Positions 45,190-58,007 of a stretch of 64,000 nt of DNA are shown in pieces. The notes beneath the pieces are model-generated. The model worked only from the letters and a program-made list of their open reading frames with translations. It was not told the DNA's origin and searched no databases. The DNA is from Pinus tabuliformis (Eukaryota > Streptophyta > Pinopsida > Pinales > Pinaceae). Within the stretch, counting starts at the first letter, position 1. Every line of letters begins with the position of its first letter. The position numbers were made by a program, and so were the translations under genes. The stretch covers positions 516,688,102-516,752,101 of the forward strand of contig CM062805.1 in NCBI GenBank assembly GCA_031772625.1. The letters are read 5' to 3'.

Positions 45190-45616
45190 CTAGAGGGATC
45201 TGAAGCCCATTAGAAGCTTAGAGGACTCTGATATGGGTCTTAAACCATTACCAAGTTTGTGGGAGACAATGCTTTTGAGCTCAGCATTCTCCCATTCCTT
45301 GGCTTGCATGTAGTGTTCAATGTAGACCGTCTTCGACCATACTTCCCACCATTACTGGACACATCAAACATTTTAGAACAACTCACACCAATAGAGTTAA
45401 ACCCAGACTGCATAAAAGAATCCATGACTCATTGGATCATGGACACATAGATCAAGAACACTCGTCAGCAGAAGATCCAACTATATCAGGTTGTCGAAGA
45501 TGGCCAACTCTTGCACCAAGGCATGTGGCTCACTAATGACCAAGTTTAGCAGAAGTTTCCCCATCTCCTAGAGGCACTCAACAAAATGGGGACCATTGCT
45601 TCCTAAGGGGGAGGAC
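45190..45616 (+). pseudogene. G1-family integrase C-terminal fragment
   Basis: An open stretch at 45259-45450 encodes GDNAFELSILPFLGLHVVFN and DRLRPYFPPLLDTS, the SH3-like end of gypsy integrase. The following sequence parallels 53880-54110 up to the purine tract AAGGGGGAGGAC at 45605-45616. Only about the first 15 bp of the LTR follow before the match ends, so the element was cut there. Confidence 0.85.
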
Positions 45617-45629
45617 TGATCTAGGTGGA

Positions 45630-46647
45630 TACTGCATTGATCCAAGATTGTGGCTAGAAGATTCCATGTTCCAATTAGTAGGGTGAATAGGCTATCCATT
45701 TTCATCTACCAATTGCTTGTGATATGTTGCTCCTGACAAGAGCTTCTGACATTTTTGAAAATAATATGGAGTATTATTTTCTGCATCTGAACTCGATTCT
45801 AAATTTGGATCTTGAAAATAATTTTCATATACTTTTATTCAAATTGACATGGATTGAAATAAATAAATTCAATTAGATAATCAATTTGAACTTACTCGAG
45901 ACAGAAAGGGAGAAATCCATGAAGGGATTCGATCAACAATTTGGAATGTGTTGGAATTTGAAGAATTGGCTATTTGATATTATTGAGATTTTGTCCCTGT
46001 ATTTGAGAAAAAGTAGAAATACAATTTTGTGTGAATATCTAAAATTAATCTCAACGACCATATAACCAGAATCTGAATTTCAATATAGTTTTGAAACCAT
46101 TTTTCAAGAATAAGGTGTCTTTAAGTGGAAAATGTATACTATGAACTATTGTAATTAATGTGAATGCGTCCTAAAGAATAATTTGAGATTAATATGCCAT
46201 TTTATATGAAAACAAAATTTCAGATAACTTTTAAACCCCACTAATGTGCCAATAATAATAAAGTTCACTAGTTCGTTTAAATAGTAAGCGCACTGATGCC
46301 TTTAAATAATACCTACACATGTTTCCGACATTCCCGAAAAAAAATGTTATCATAGTAGTATTATTTCGCATAAAAATGCACCAGTATGCAACTATTTCCC
46401 GAATTTAGAAAAAAAAATGAATCACATCATCTCGGTTCTCTTTTAAATATATACTACATTGTTGCATTAAAAAAAAAATCACATAGTTTTAGGATTTCAA
46501 AAAAAAAAATTAATCATGTTAGTGAATTGAAAAAATATGGCACCCCAGAAATGTTGGTGCGATTTTTATATAAATGCACCCGTGCACTTGAGTATTGAAT
46601 GCACCGATGTGCAAATAAATTGAATAAAAAAAATCAATTTTTTTTTT
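45630..46647. other. Unassigned AT-rich sequence
   Basis: No gene recognised. Several A-runs between 46340 and 46640; the phrase GATGTGCAAATAAATTGAAT near 46603 resembles GTGCATTAAT-rich sequence at 16480-16660, suggesting an old dispersed repeat. Confidence 0.4.
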
Positions 46648-47638
46648 AAGGGTTCCTCCACATAGCAAAAGCAGGTACATATGGTCATGGAAGAATACAA
46701 GGACATCTTCTCCTCACCCACAAGGGTACCCTTGCACTGTCAGGTCAAGCATTCGATTAATCTAGGAGTTTCTACAAAAAGGGCACATCCGACCAAGTTC
46801 CTCTCCTTGTGCGAGCCTAATTGCACTCGTACAGAAGAAGGATTGGACCTTTAGGATATGCATTGATTATCAGACACTAAACAAAATCATTGCCAGGAAC
46901 AGGTATCCAATCCCACAAATTGATGACCATCTAGACGAACTCAAGGGGGTCAAGTATTTCAGCAAGATTGATCTGAAGTCGAGCTATCACCAAGTTCCAA
47001 TAGAGTCCACAAATGTATTGAAGACCACCTTCAAATACAGGGAAGGAATTTTTGAATGGTTGGTTATGCCCTTCAGGTTGACAAATTCCCCTGCTACTTT
47101 TATGAGGCTAATGGATGACATCTTACTGCCCTTCACCAACTCATTCGTGGTTGTTTATCTGGATGACATCCTCATCTTCAAGAAGGGTTTGGAAGAACAC
47201 TTGCAACACATTTGACAAGTCCTTCAAACCCTTCAAGAGTACAAATTGTGTGCTGAATTGGATAAATGCACCTTTGGCATGAACCAAGTCTAATATCCGG
47301 GTTACATCATAGATGAGTGTGGCATGTATGTGGATCTGGCTAAGGTTCAAGTCATTTGGGATTGGCCAACCCCAACCAATCTAACAGAGTTTCACAACTT
47401 TTTGGGCCTTGCAAATTTTTATCATAGATCCATGTTGGGATTCTCCCATATCACTTGGTCTTCAAGTTAGATTATCAAGGGTGAAGCGAAAGAAAAATTT
47501 TCTTGGTCTGAGTCCCAATAGAAGGAGTTCATTGAGTTGAAGCATTGCCTCTGCTCTGCACTAGTACTCACATTGCCAGACCTGCAACATCCATTTGAAA
47601 TTGAGATAGATGCCTATGAATATGCTATTGGTGCAATT
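46648..47638 (+). pseudogene. G1 gypsy reverse transcriptase to RNase H start, interrupted by copia
   Basis: It starts in the protease-RT linker (AAGGGTTCCTCCA, shared with 33940). RT follows: EEYKDIFSSPT at about 46690, DYQTLNKIIARNRYPIPQID at about 46867, FSKIDLKS, then an open piece 47018-47215 with VMPFRLTNSPATFMRLMDD and the active-site box VVYLDDILIF with both Asp present. RNase H begins at about 47590 (IEIDAYEYAIGAI), where the copia LTR cuts it at 47639; the gypsy frame resumes at 52274. Gag and protease are missing upstream. Confidence 0.9.
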
Positions 47639-48328
47639 TGTAGATTTTTTATTTTAGATTCAACAACTCATGTGATATACTAAAACATAAGACACGAATC
47701 TACTCTACTATTATTAGTGGAAACCAAAATGATCGATGAAAACAATAAGAAGAAAGAGGAATAATATCAATGGAACATAACACAATATTTATCGAGGGAA
47801 AGAAAATGTTGAAACCCTGACTATCTATATTGCATTAACCAGAAGATCTGGGAAGAAAATACAATGCTTGTTCCTCCTAAACAATTCCTGCACAAGTATA
47901 ATCTAACTCTTTGCTCACAAGATAGCTTAAGCCAACACTTAGCCTATTTTTCCACCTTCCAAGCCCCTACCTCATTGCACAATTTCTAGAGGAATCAACC
48001 CATATTTAATTGGGAAATCCCTCTGGCATAACTGCACAATCCAAACTTAGGTCCTCACCTGATTGCACACACCATATGTACAACTCGGAAAATTATACAG
48101 CTAATAGTACACTATCCCTACACTCCAAACTCAACAGGGTCTTCCCTTGAACTAACATGCATGAGTTATTCTTGAGTGAATCTTCAGTTATCTATTGTAG
48201 CACCAAGGATGCACTGGTGCACCAATTCACTACTAGACCTCTATTAGTTCCTCCAACAGTTAGAACTAGTTTAACTAACTATAACTTAGTTAGACTGAGT
48301 TATCTAATTACAACTCCAAAGAACTCAA
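47639..48328 (-). repeat. Copia 3' LTR, outer part
   Basis: Matches the inner two-thirds of the 5' LTR (51369 to about 52060), starting TGTAGATTTTTTA and ending at GAACTCAA, where an A-run begins. Its last 435 bp are repeated in the inner part from 48629. Confidence 0.8.
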
Positions 48329-48628
48329 TAAAAAAAAAAAAAAATTATTATAAATATTATAATAAAACTTTAAATATGGTTAATAATTATTAAATTAAAT
48401 TAAATTAAATTAAAAATTTTAAAAAATTAATAGTTGACCTCATTTCGTTAAATCAAATTATCTTATTATTATTTATTCTCTCACTAAGCTCTTCTTCTAT
48501 CATCATTCAGTAATTATCCTAATGATGGATCCCTGTTGGGATTTGAAACGTTGACAAGTATGATTATTACTGTGGATACTCCGAGACTCAACTTAAAAGA
48601 AATGAACCACAAATGCCTGAAATCCAAA
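48329..48628. other. AT-rich insert splitting the copia LTR
   Basis: About 300 bp foreign to the LTR. It starts with a run of about 15 A and has (AAATT)n at about 48390-48412, then sequence with no recognised family. An A-run at one edge would fit a minus-strand poly(A)-type retroposon or simple slippage. Confidence 0.5.
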
Positions 48629-49275
48629 AGTATAATCTAACTCTCTACTCACAAGATAGCTCAAGCCAACACTTAGCCTATTTTGCTACCTTCCAAGCCC
48701 CTACTTCCTTGCGCAATTCCTAGAGGAATCAATCCATATTTAATTGGGAAATCCATCTTCCATAATTGCACAATCCAAAGTTAGGTCCTCAACTGATTGC
48801 ATGTGCCATATGTACAACTCGGAAAATTATAGAATTGATAGTACACTATCCCTACACTCTAGACTCAGCTGGGTATTCCTTTGAACTGGCATGCATGAGT
48901 GATTCTCGAGTGAATATTCAGTTATTTTTTATGGCACTAAGGATGCACGGGTGCACCAATTCACTACTAGACCTTTACTAGTTCCTCCAATAATTAGAAC
49001 TAGTTTAGCTGGCTATAACTCAGTTAGATTGAGTTATGTAATTACAACTCCAAATAACTCAATCTGGACCCATAAAATTTAGGGATCACTCTACATGACT
49101 CTAGATAGACTTCCAACTTGAATTTATTTAGCCAACTAAGTCAACTTAACCCAGTTAACTATTACAAGTTGCTATGAGAAAAGAATTACAATTTAACTCA
49201 CAATTTAATTCAAGGACAAATTAAATTAGAATTTCTAGATGCTATTTTTAACATTTCTTGTTGCTATTTTCAACA
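48629..49275 (-). repeat. Copia 3' LTR, inner part
   Basis: Corresponds to 51628-52273 of the other LTR and ends TTTTCAACA. The first 435 bp duplicate 47894-48328, so this LTR holds a partial direct duplication separated by the AT-rich insert. Confidence 0.8.
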
Positions 49276-49284
49276 CTCCTTCTC
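49276..49284 (-). other. Copia polypurine tract (copy 2)
   Basis: CTCCTTCTC on the plus strand, GAGAAGGAG on the minus strand, directly adjoining the 3' LTR. Confidence 0.65.
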
Positions 49285-49989
49285 AACAATAAAGGAATTC
49301 AACTCTATCCTGATCTAAAACCTTTCAAATGTTTTGCATGCAACACTTCTCTCTAATGTTTTTTTCTACAACAACCCTTGAAACTGAAAAATAATCCAAC
49401 CCGAATCAGTATGATGCATCTATCACCAAAGTCTTTGACTACTACTAACTCTACCTCTGTCAACTGAAACTTTGTGCTTCTACTGACTCTGCCTATCTAC
49501 ACTGTTGTCAACTCTACTCTGTGCTCTCCAGTATTTGACTGCTACTAGCCTCTGCCTCTATCACTCTGATATCTAACTACATCAACCACCACTAATCCAT
49601 CATGTTACTATGTACTTTGGGCTCCCGCAAGGTATGATCCAAGAGACAATTCATCTCAATGGACCTTGCGTAATTGATGCCCTATTAGGACTATCACTTC
49701 ACATCGCCCCACCTCTCACCCAGAGGTATGGATGCATGTGCTCCCTCTGCCCACTTAGCTAGAAATTTCCCCTTGCTAGAGGTCTCTACTTGAGTGGATG
49801 CCTCTACTCAGTCTCCTCTCTGCTTCTCTAGTTGTGGATACTCCACAACTTTCAGAGCCTGCTTCTAAGGTTGCTTCTTCTCTACTTGAGTGGATCTCTC
49901 AACTCAGTCTCCTCTTTGCTTATCTAATTGTGTCTGCTCCATAATTTTCTTAGACTACTTCTAAGGCTTCTTCTGGGACTGAATGTTGA

Positions 49990-51350
49990 GAGGTAATTCA
50001 CTCTCCCTCTCAACCACTAAGTCTCCAACCTTTTCCTTGCTCCTCAAGGCCTTGCATGCATCTTCAAACTCGACAGAATATAGGTTCTCTACTCATACAC
50101 CGGTATGTTCACCTATTTCGTGGCAATGTGTCTAAGGAAAACCTTTCCCTTACTAAAAATTACATCATAGCCACAATCCTCCAATACCGCAACGGAAACA
50201 TGATTATCCTTTAGTCCTAGAACATACATCAAATATGTGATTCTGAGAGGGGATTCAACATCCTTCTGAAAGGTAACTATACCTATCATGGTAGTGTTAT
50301 ACCTCCCATCATCTCCAAACTCTATGTTCTTCTTGAGGTCTTTCTCCTCAAAAATAACTAAAGTGATATCTATTCCTTGTCATATGGAACGAGGCACTGT
50401 TGTAAGGATATCACACGCTTCCCATTATAGTGTTGCCCATGCATTCAAATGAGAGTGAAATCAAGTTCAAATTGTGAAGCTAGAGCTTCACCTGTTGCAG
50501 CTACTCCAGGCTCCTTCTTGCTTTCTTTCTTCTTTGGAAATCTGTGGCATATTACTCATGCTCGTGACATTGAAAACACTTGACTTTCGAAAAGTCCATC
50601 TTCTTTCCTCCCACCTTGCCTTGGGACTTATTTCCCTCTGCTTTCTTTCCATTGTCAACTAATGAAACGTCCTCTTCCACTTCTTTTGAAGAGGTCCCAT
50701 CTCTGGTGTTCCGTCAAAACTCTTCTCGTACCAAATCCAACCACAGTTGTTCCCATTCTAGTAACTTCTCCCTCACATTGACGGAGCCTTGATAATTGTG
50801 CAACCTCTTGGGAAGTCCTAGAAGAGCTAGGCTCGCCATATCAACTTTAAAAACAATAATCCTAACACTTCTAAGATCATCCCGACAATTACTGAACTTG
50901 ATCAAGTAATTCAGGATTGAGTCGCCCTTCTCCATCTTGATCTTTCAAAGTTTTTCTGTTAGTCAACTTCCTATGGTCACTACTATTCTAAAACAGGTCT
51001 GTCAATGCCTTACACATTGAGTATGGTGTTTCCTTATTGCGAACACTTGAGACAATCTGATCCCAAACTGCCTCAAGGATAATCCGCCTCACCCTTGCCA
51101 CACACTTTCTCCATTCAACCATATCTTTAGCATATGATGCTGGAGGCTGAAGAATTTTTTGATCAATGAATTCCTTGAGCCATTATCTTCCAACACTACT
51201 TCCATCCTATACTTCCAGGCTAATTCGAGCTACCATCCAAGGCATACTCAAGTCTCAAATAGTAGAAATCCATACTGTCGACTCTGAAGTATGAACTGCA
51301 AATTTGATTTTCACCTGCACAACAAACTCAAAATACCCTCTTCTATATTG
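49990..51350 (-). pseudogene. Copia gag-protease remnant (copy 2)
   Basis: Same content as 847-2215: Gag segment at 50935-50714 (SLALLGLPK, NVREKLLEWEQLW), zinc knuckle near 50590 with the same stop in place of its histidine, and post-protease segment (IEFGDDGRY, VTFQKD) at about 50370-50090. The shared stop shows that the damage predates the block duplication. Confidence 0.85.
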
Positions 51351-51355
51351 TCTTC

Positions 51356-51368
51356 AACTCTGATACCA
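51356..51368 (-). other. Copia primer binding site (copy 2)
   Basis: TGGTATCAGAGTT on the minus strand, directly inside the 5' LTR. Confidence 0.85.
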
Positions 51369-52273
51369 TGTATATTTTTACTTGTATATTCAACAACTCA
51401 TGTGATATACTAAAGCATAAGACAATAATCTACTCTACTCTTCTCAACATAAACCAAACATGATCGATGAAAATAATACACAAAAAGAGGAAGAATATCA
51501 ATGGCACATAACATAATATTTCTCTAGGGAAAGAAACTACTCAAAAACCCAACTATCTATATTGTATTAACTAGAAGATATGAGGAGAAAATACAATTCT
51601 TGTTCCTCCTGAACAATTCCTGTACAAGTATAATCTCTCTCTCTCCTCACAAGTTATCTTAAGCCAACACTTAGCATATTTTGCTGTCCTTCAAGCCCCT
51701 ACGTTCTTGTGCAATTCCTAGAAGAATTAGCCCATATTTAATTGGGAAATCCTTCTTCCATAACTACACAATCCAAAATTAGGTCCTCAACTGCTTGCAT
51801 GCACCATCTGCACAATTTGGAAAATTATACAACTAATAGTAAACTGTCCCTACACTCTAGACTCAACTAGGGTTTCCTCTGAACTGAAATGCATGGTTTA
51901 TTCTTGAGTGAATCTTCAGTTAGCTAGTGTGGCACTGAGGATGAACTGGTGCACCAACTCACTATTAGACCTCTACTAGTTCCTCCAACAATTAGAACTA
52001 GTTTAACTTACTATAACTCAATTAGACTAAGTTATCTATTTACAACTCCAAAGAACTCAACCTGGACCCCTAAAATTTAGGGATCACTCTGCATGACTTT
52101 AAGTATAATTTGAACTTGAATCTACTGATCCAACTAAGTCAAATTAACTTAGTTAACTATTAAAAGTTGTTATGAGAAAATAATTACAATTTAATTCACA
52201 ATTTAATTCAAGGACAAATTAAATTAGAATTTCTAGATGTTATTTTTAACATTTCTTATTGTTATTTTCAACA
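51369..52273 (-). repeat. Copia 5' LTR (copy 2)
   Basis: 905 bp, TGTATATTTT to TTTTCAACA on the plus strand. It is the full-length form; copy 1 lacks about 90 bp of it. Confidence 0.88.
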
Positions 52274-54101
52274 CATTCCTCTCCCAACACGGGTATGCAG
52301 TGGCCTATCATAGTGAGACATTTTCCATACAATTCAAAGGTACCCCACCTATGATAAAAATTTGTATTCCATCCTACAGAATTGCTACAATGGAATAATT
52401 ACATTCTAGGGAAGGAGACGGTCATCCACACCGATCAACGACCTCTTCAGTTTATACATACATAAGGGAAGTTGTAGAATGATCACCATCAGAAGTGGTA
52501 TACATATCTGCAACAACTCCACTTAAACATTAAATACAAAAGGGCACTACTAATCATGTTGTAGACTGCCTAGGCTAGCCCTCAATTGCAGCGCTAGCTA
52601 CTATTCTGAACTCTTGTGGGCATGAGACCTCTGGATGGCCGCAACTATAAAAAAGGATCCAGAGTTCACCTCCACATACAAAATTCTAGTATATGGCAAG
52701 AAAGTTCATGATTTCCACCTCCAGGATGCATTACTATGCTACCTGGCCCACCTTTGTGTTCTTCCAAGCGAGCATGCCACGCTGATTTGGGAGGTGCACT
52801 ACAGTCAAGTCACATGACACTTTGGTGTGGAGAAAACTATGGGTGTAGTACAAAAGTATTTTTATGAGCCAAAAATCTAACTAGATGTTCAGAAATATAT
52901 CAGATCTTGCACTTCTTGGGCCATCACCAAGCCAACCATAAAGAAGCAAGGCCTATACACTCCTCTTCCTACTCCCAACCAACCTTGGGAATCCATCTCC
53001 ATGGACTATATGTCTGGCCTCCCTTCTACCAAGCATGGTAATGATTGTGTAATTGTGGTCGTGGACAAATTTTCTAAGATGGCTATATTGGTGGCCTTCA
53101 AGAAGAGTATCATAGGAGACGACACTGCCAAACTCTTGTTTGAATGAGCGTGGGTACATTTTGGGATCCCACAGACGATTATATCAGATCGAGATGAAAG
53201 GTTCCTAAGCACATTTGTTTGATCCTATGGACACTATTGGACACAAAACTCAACAAGATGACTATACTACATCCCCGGATTGAGGGCCAGATGGAGGTTG
53301 TTAATAGGATGATAGTACACATACTTTGCATGTACAACTCCAAGCATCCATGAACCTGGGATGAGATTCTTCCCTATGTTCAACATAGTTATAGCAAAGC
53401 TACCCATAGCTTGACTGGTCACATTCCCTTTCAAGTGGGCCTAATATTTCAGCCATTGTGTCTGATTGATGTTTCCATGCCTCATGCAACTACACAAATA
53501 AAGTCCACACATGTATTGTCTGAGGATGATAAAGCAACCAGATTTATTAAATGCATCCAACACATCTACCAACAGGTTCAAAACATCTTGGAGAATTCAA
53601 ATGCCAAGTACAAGTAGTAACATGATCAACATCGGGTGCCACATAAGTTTCAGGTGGGCGACAAAGTTTCGTTACATTTGTAGAAAGAACGCCTTACCGG
53701 AGCCCATCGGAAGCTTAAATCACTCCGATATGGGCCTTAAACCATTACCAAGGTTGAGGGAGACAATGATTTTCAGCTCAACATTCCCCCATTACTTTTC
53801 CTACACCGAGTGTTCAATGTCGACCATCTTCGACCATACTTCCCACCATTATTGGACACATCAGACATTGCAGAACAACTCACACCAATAGAGTTGAACC
53901 CAGAATGCATAGAAAAAGCCACAAATCATTGAATCATGGACACATAGATCAATAACATTCACCAGTAGAATATCCAACTATATCAAGTTGTCAAAGATGG
54001 CCAACTCTTGCACCGAGGCAAGTGGCTCACCAAGGACCAATTTTAGCAGAAGTTTCCCCATCTCATGGTGGCACTCAACACAATGGGGACCATTTCTTCC
54101 T
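52274..54101 (+). pseudogene. G1 gypsy RNase H-integrase remnant (copy 2)
   Basis: Continues the frame broken at 47638 and matches 3048-4875. Integrase landmarks: MDYMSGLPSTKHG at about 53000, DKFSKMAILVAFKKS, HFGIPQTIISDRDERF at about 53158, GQMEVVNRM at about 53290, HKFQVGDKVSLHL at about 53636, followed by the shared TAG. Several stops, including FE*AW at about 53140, are common to both copies. Confidence 0.87.
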
Positions 54102-54114
54102 AAGGGGGGAGGAT
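54102..54114 (+). other. G1 polypurine tract (copy 2)
   Basis: AAGGGGGGAGGAT abuts the LTR. Confidence 0.8.
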
Positions 54115-54734
54115 TGATCCAGGTGGATATTGGTGGCCACAAACCTATTACACTTGGAGCCCCACCATGGTCTCTTTCAATTTTTCAGTTTCCTTGATTG
54201 TAGCACTATTCACTATTTTTGGCAGTTTCTTCAGGTTCATAACTTCTGGATTAGTTTTGAGGCTCTAAACGACGTTTTTTTGGGAAAGCAAAGAAACCAT
54301 GAGTATTCAACTCATGTTTTCATTCGAAATTTGTAGTCCTAAGATAGATCTTTATAATGAGCTATTGTGTGCATCAAATGAAGATCGTATGGCAAAGTTA
54401 CGATCCCAAGAGGTTGATGTAACAATTTAGACAAATGAGGCCCAGAGTTTTGGTGTTCCATCTCCTAGGGTTATGTTTTGGATGTTTAGGGATTTCCATT
54501 TTTTCTAAATATTAAATAGGCCTTCGAGTGTCATTGTAACACAGTTCAGAGGCATGTAGCCACCACATCTCTTTTCAAAGATAAGATACCATCGCCCGAG
54601 CTAGTTTATTTCCATTATGTATGTAAGCATATTTTAGTTCTTTGATATTAATGAAATGAAGTTTTATTTCTGCTACATCTTTGTGTTTATGTTTATATCT
54701 ATATTATGTTGTGTTCTTGCATAATTTTGAATCA
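54115..54734 (+). repeat. G1 3' LTR (copy 2)
   Basis: 620 bp, TGATCCAGG to TTTTGAATCA, matching 4889-5509 and more distantly the LTRs at 31592 and 34322. Confidence 0.85.
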
Positions 54735-57700
54735 TCAAGAAGCATAAACAGTTGGGGATGTTGGATAGATTATTCCATGTATTTCTGCAGCATTAGATAA
54801 TAGGAAAGTTGATCATCAGGCATCTATTATTGATATACAAGGTAAGCTTTGTGATCAAGTTGTTTCTATTTTGATTGACCTTGGACCTAACTATAGTTAT
54901 ATCAATCTTTTCCTTGTGGATAAGTGTTTCTTAAATAAAGAAGTGGATGAAGAGTCTTGGTTAGTTCAATTGGCTATAGGTACCAATAAAAGAGTTCATC
55001 ATTAGGTAAGATATTGTGCATTTTTGTTGAATGATATGTCTACATCATCGCATCTAAATGTGCTTCCGTTGGGATCATATAGTATGTTGTTGGGTATGGA
55101 TTGGTTTTACATTCGTAGGACTAAGGTGGATTGCTATGATAAGGATATTGAGTGCTTGGATGATGACAAGGAGAAGAGAATCTTGCAGGGTAAGAAGAAG
55201 CCTACATTAATGAGAATGGTTAGAGCTATGCAGGCAAAGCACGGTAGTAGGAAAGGATGTATATTGTTTGCAGTTCATATTTCTAGTGATAAAGGGAAGG
55301 AGGTTGAGGATGTTGAAGTCTTGAAGAGATACCATGTATTGTAGTAGTTTCAAGATGTATTTATAACAGAGATCTTAGAGTTACCTCCTCATAGGGAGGT
55401 GTAATTTTGTATTTATTTGATGTCAACAGAAACACCAAAATCTAAGGCACCTTACAAGATGATCACTCTAGAGTTGGTGGAACTGAGGTTGCAGATGAAG
55501 GAAATGATTGATAAGGGATACATTACGACAAGTGTGTCACCTTGAGGTGCACGAATATTGTTTGTGAAGAATAAGGATGGTACTCTTAAGTTATACATTG
55601 ATTACAGGCAGTTGAAAAAGGTGATGATTAAGAACAAGTATCCTTTGTCGTAGATTGATTACTTGTTTGATCAACTGAAGGGATAAATAATGTTCTCGAA
55701 GATTTATTTGAGATCAGGATATCATCAAGTATGCAACAAATAAGAGGACATCTACAACACTGCTTTCCAAACTAGGTATGGGTATTGCGAGTTTGTTGTG
55801 GTCCGTTTCGGTTTGACTAATGCTTCAACTATGTTCATGTGTTTGATGAATAGTGTGTTCCATCCTTATCAGGACAAGTTTGTGATAGTATTCATTGATG
55901 TCATATTTATATATTCTAATAATGAGGAAGAGCATGCTGAAAATTTGGAAGCATTGTTAAGACTATTGAGAGAGAATCAATTGTATGCCAAACTTAGTAA
56001 GTGCAGTTTATTTGAGACAAAATTTTATTGCTTATGACATGTGGTTTCCAAGGAAGGTATAGCAGTGGATCCAAAAAATATTAGAGCTATCATGGAGTGG
56101 CAAGCACCTAAGAATGTGGATGAGGTTAGATAATTTATGGGATTAACATGTTACTACAAGAGGTTCATCAGGAACTTCTCATGGATTTCCTATTCTATTA
56201 CATCTTTGCAGAGAAAAGGAAAGAAGGTTGAATGGACAGAGGAATGAGTTTTGGGTAGTTCAAGCAGTTGTTTACAAATTCTCCAGTTCTAAAGATTAGT
56301 GATCTAGATAAATATTTTGTGGTATGTACAGATGCTTGCAAGAGAGGACTTGGTAGAGTCTTGATGCAAGAGGGATAGGTAGTATGCTATGAGTCAAGGA
56401 AATTGAATAAGAACGAGAAGAAATTTGTGAGGCATGATCTTGAGTTGGTAGGGATCATTCATGCATTGAATATGTGGAGACACTATCTTCTTGGTAGGAG
56501 GTTTGTTTTAATGAGCGATCACAATGGGTTAAGGTACTTGTTTGACCAACCTAATCTAAATTCCAAGAAAGCTAGGTGGTTTGCTACACTTAGTGAGTTT
56601 TACTTCAAAATTAGGTACATTAAGGGTAAAGAGAACAAGGTTGCATATCCTCTTAGTATGAGAGTGCAATTAAATCACATTGCAACAATGATTTCATATG
56701 GGACAGACTTACAGGGGCAGATCTTATAGGGAGGACAATAGGATGACAAGCATTGATAGCATAAGAATAGGTTACAATAGCAGGGTATAGGTGAACATGA
56801 TGTGGATTATCATATCAAAAGAGATGGTTTGGTCATATTTAGGGACATGATCTATGTGCTAGACAACAACAAGCTCAAGAATCTTATCTTTCAGTAATTT
56901 CATGTCAAGCCATATTTTGGTCACCCGAGATATCAAAGGACATTGAAAACAGTTAAGAAGTTCTACCATTGGCCAAATTTGAAGAAAGAGGTGGTTGAGT
57001 TTGTTGCGAGTTGTTTGGATTATCAGTAGGTAAAAGCAAAGTGTAAGCATCCAGGTACTTTATTGCAACTAATCACAATTCTAGAGTGGAGATGGGTGGT
57101 CATTTCCATGGACTTAATTACAAGTTCTCTGAGGACATCTAGACAGCATGATTCTATTATGATTATCGTTAACAATTTGACTAAGGTAGCTCACTCAATT
57201 CCAGTGAAGTCTACAAATTGATCTATCAAGGTAGCACATGTCTTCATTTGGGGGATAGTGAGTTTACATGGTATTCATAAGAAGATTGTGTCAGGAAAAG
57301 ATGCCAAGTTCACTTCCAAGTTTTGAAAAGAGTTATTTGTAGGTTTGGGGATAGAGTTAGCCTTAAATACAACTTATCATCCGTAGACAGATGGATAGAC
57401 AAAAAGGGTCAAAAATATTCTTGAGTACATGTTGAGAATGCATGTTATGCATCAACATCAGAAGTTAGAAGCATATCTTCCACTGGTGGAGTTTTCTTAC
57501 AATGATGGGTATCAAGAGACACTGAGGATGAGTCTATTTGAGACACTTTATGGGAAGAGTTGTAATACTCCCTTAAGTTGGACTGATCTAGTGAATAAGG
57601 TATTGATTAGACCAGATATGTTGGAAGAGATGGAACAAAAAATGTAGGTTATCAATAAAAATCTAAAGGTAGCACAAGACAGGCATAAGATTTATGCAGA

Positions 57701-58007
57701 TCAACATATGTTATTTAAGGAGTTCTAGGTTGGGGAGCATGTCCACTTGAACAAAAATCCCAAGAGGAACTTCTTTAGTATTGGAGCATGTGCCAGTTGA
57801 CACCTTGACATTACGGGCCTTTTGAGATTCTTGAGAGGATTGGACCAATGGTCTATGGACTTGCACTGCCTGTCACAATGAAAGTACATGATGTATTTCA
57901 TGTTTCATTAATTAAGAAGTATGTCTAGGATGTTGATCATGTGATTGATTGGTTTATATTGCATGTGGAACAAGAGGGAGAATTCCAGCCAAAACCACAA
58001 TGCATAT
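54735..58007 (+). pseudogene. G2 chromovirus-like gypsy pol remnant (copy 2)
   Basis: Second copy of 5510-8790. The longest open pieces cover protease to RT start (55024-55344), the RT palm (55798-56037, with the same FIDVIFIYS box lacking the second Asp), RNase H (56403-56729) and integrase (57429-57647). Shared stops include the TAGs in the integrase YHP-TDG segment near 57380. Copy-specific damage also exists, for example a 9-bp loss near 56247 (copy 1 has GTGTAGAAA there) and a TAG at about 56377. Confidence 0.88.

Larger units (their letters stand above)
47639..52273 (-). mobile_element. Ty1/copia element, copy 2, internally deleted
   Basis: Full-length version of the copia element partly seen at 1-3047: 5' LTR 51369-52273, primer site 51356-51368, gag-protease remnant, purine tract 49276-49284, and a rearranged 3' LTR 47639-49275. 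The flanking bases CAATT (left) and CATTC (right) could be a decayed target duplication. The internal region of 2.1 kb lacks integrase core, reverse transcriptase and RNase H. Confidence 0.88.
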
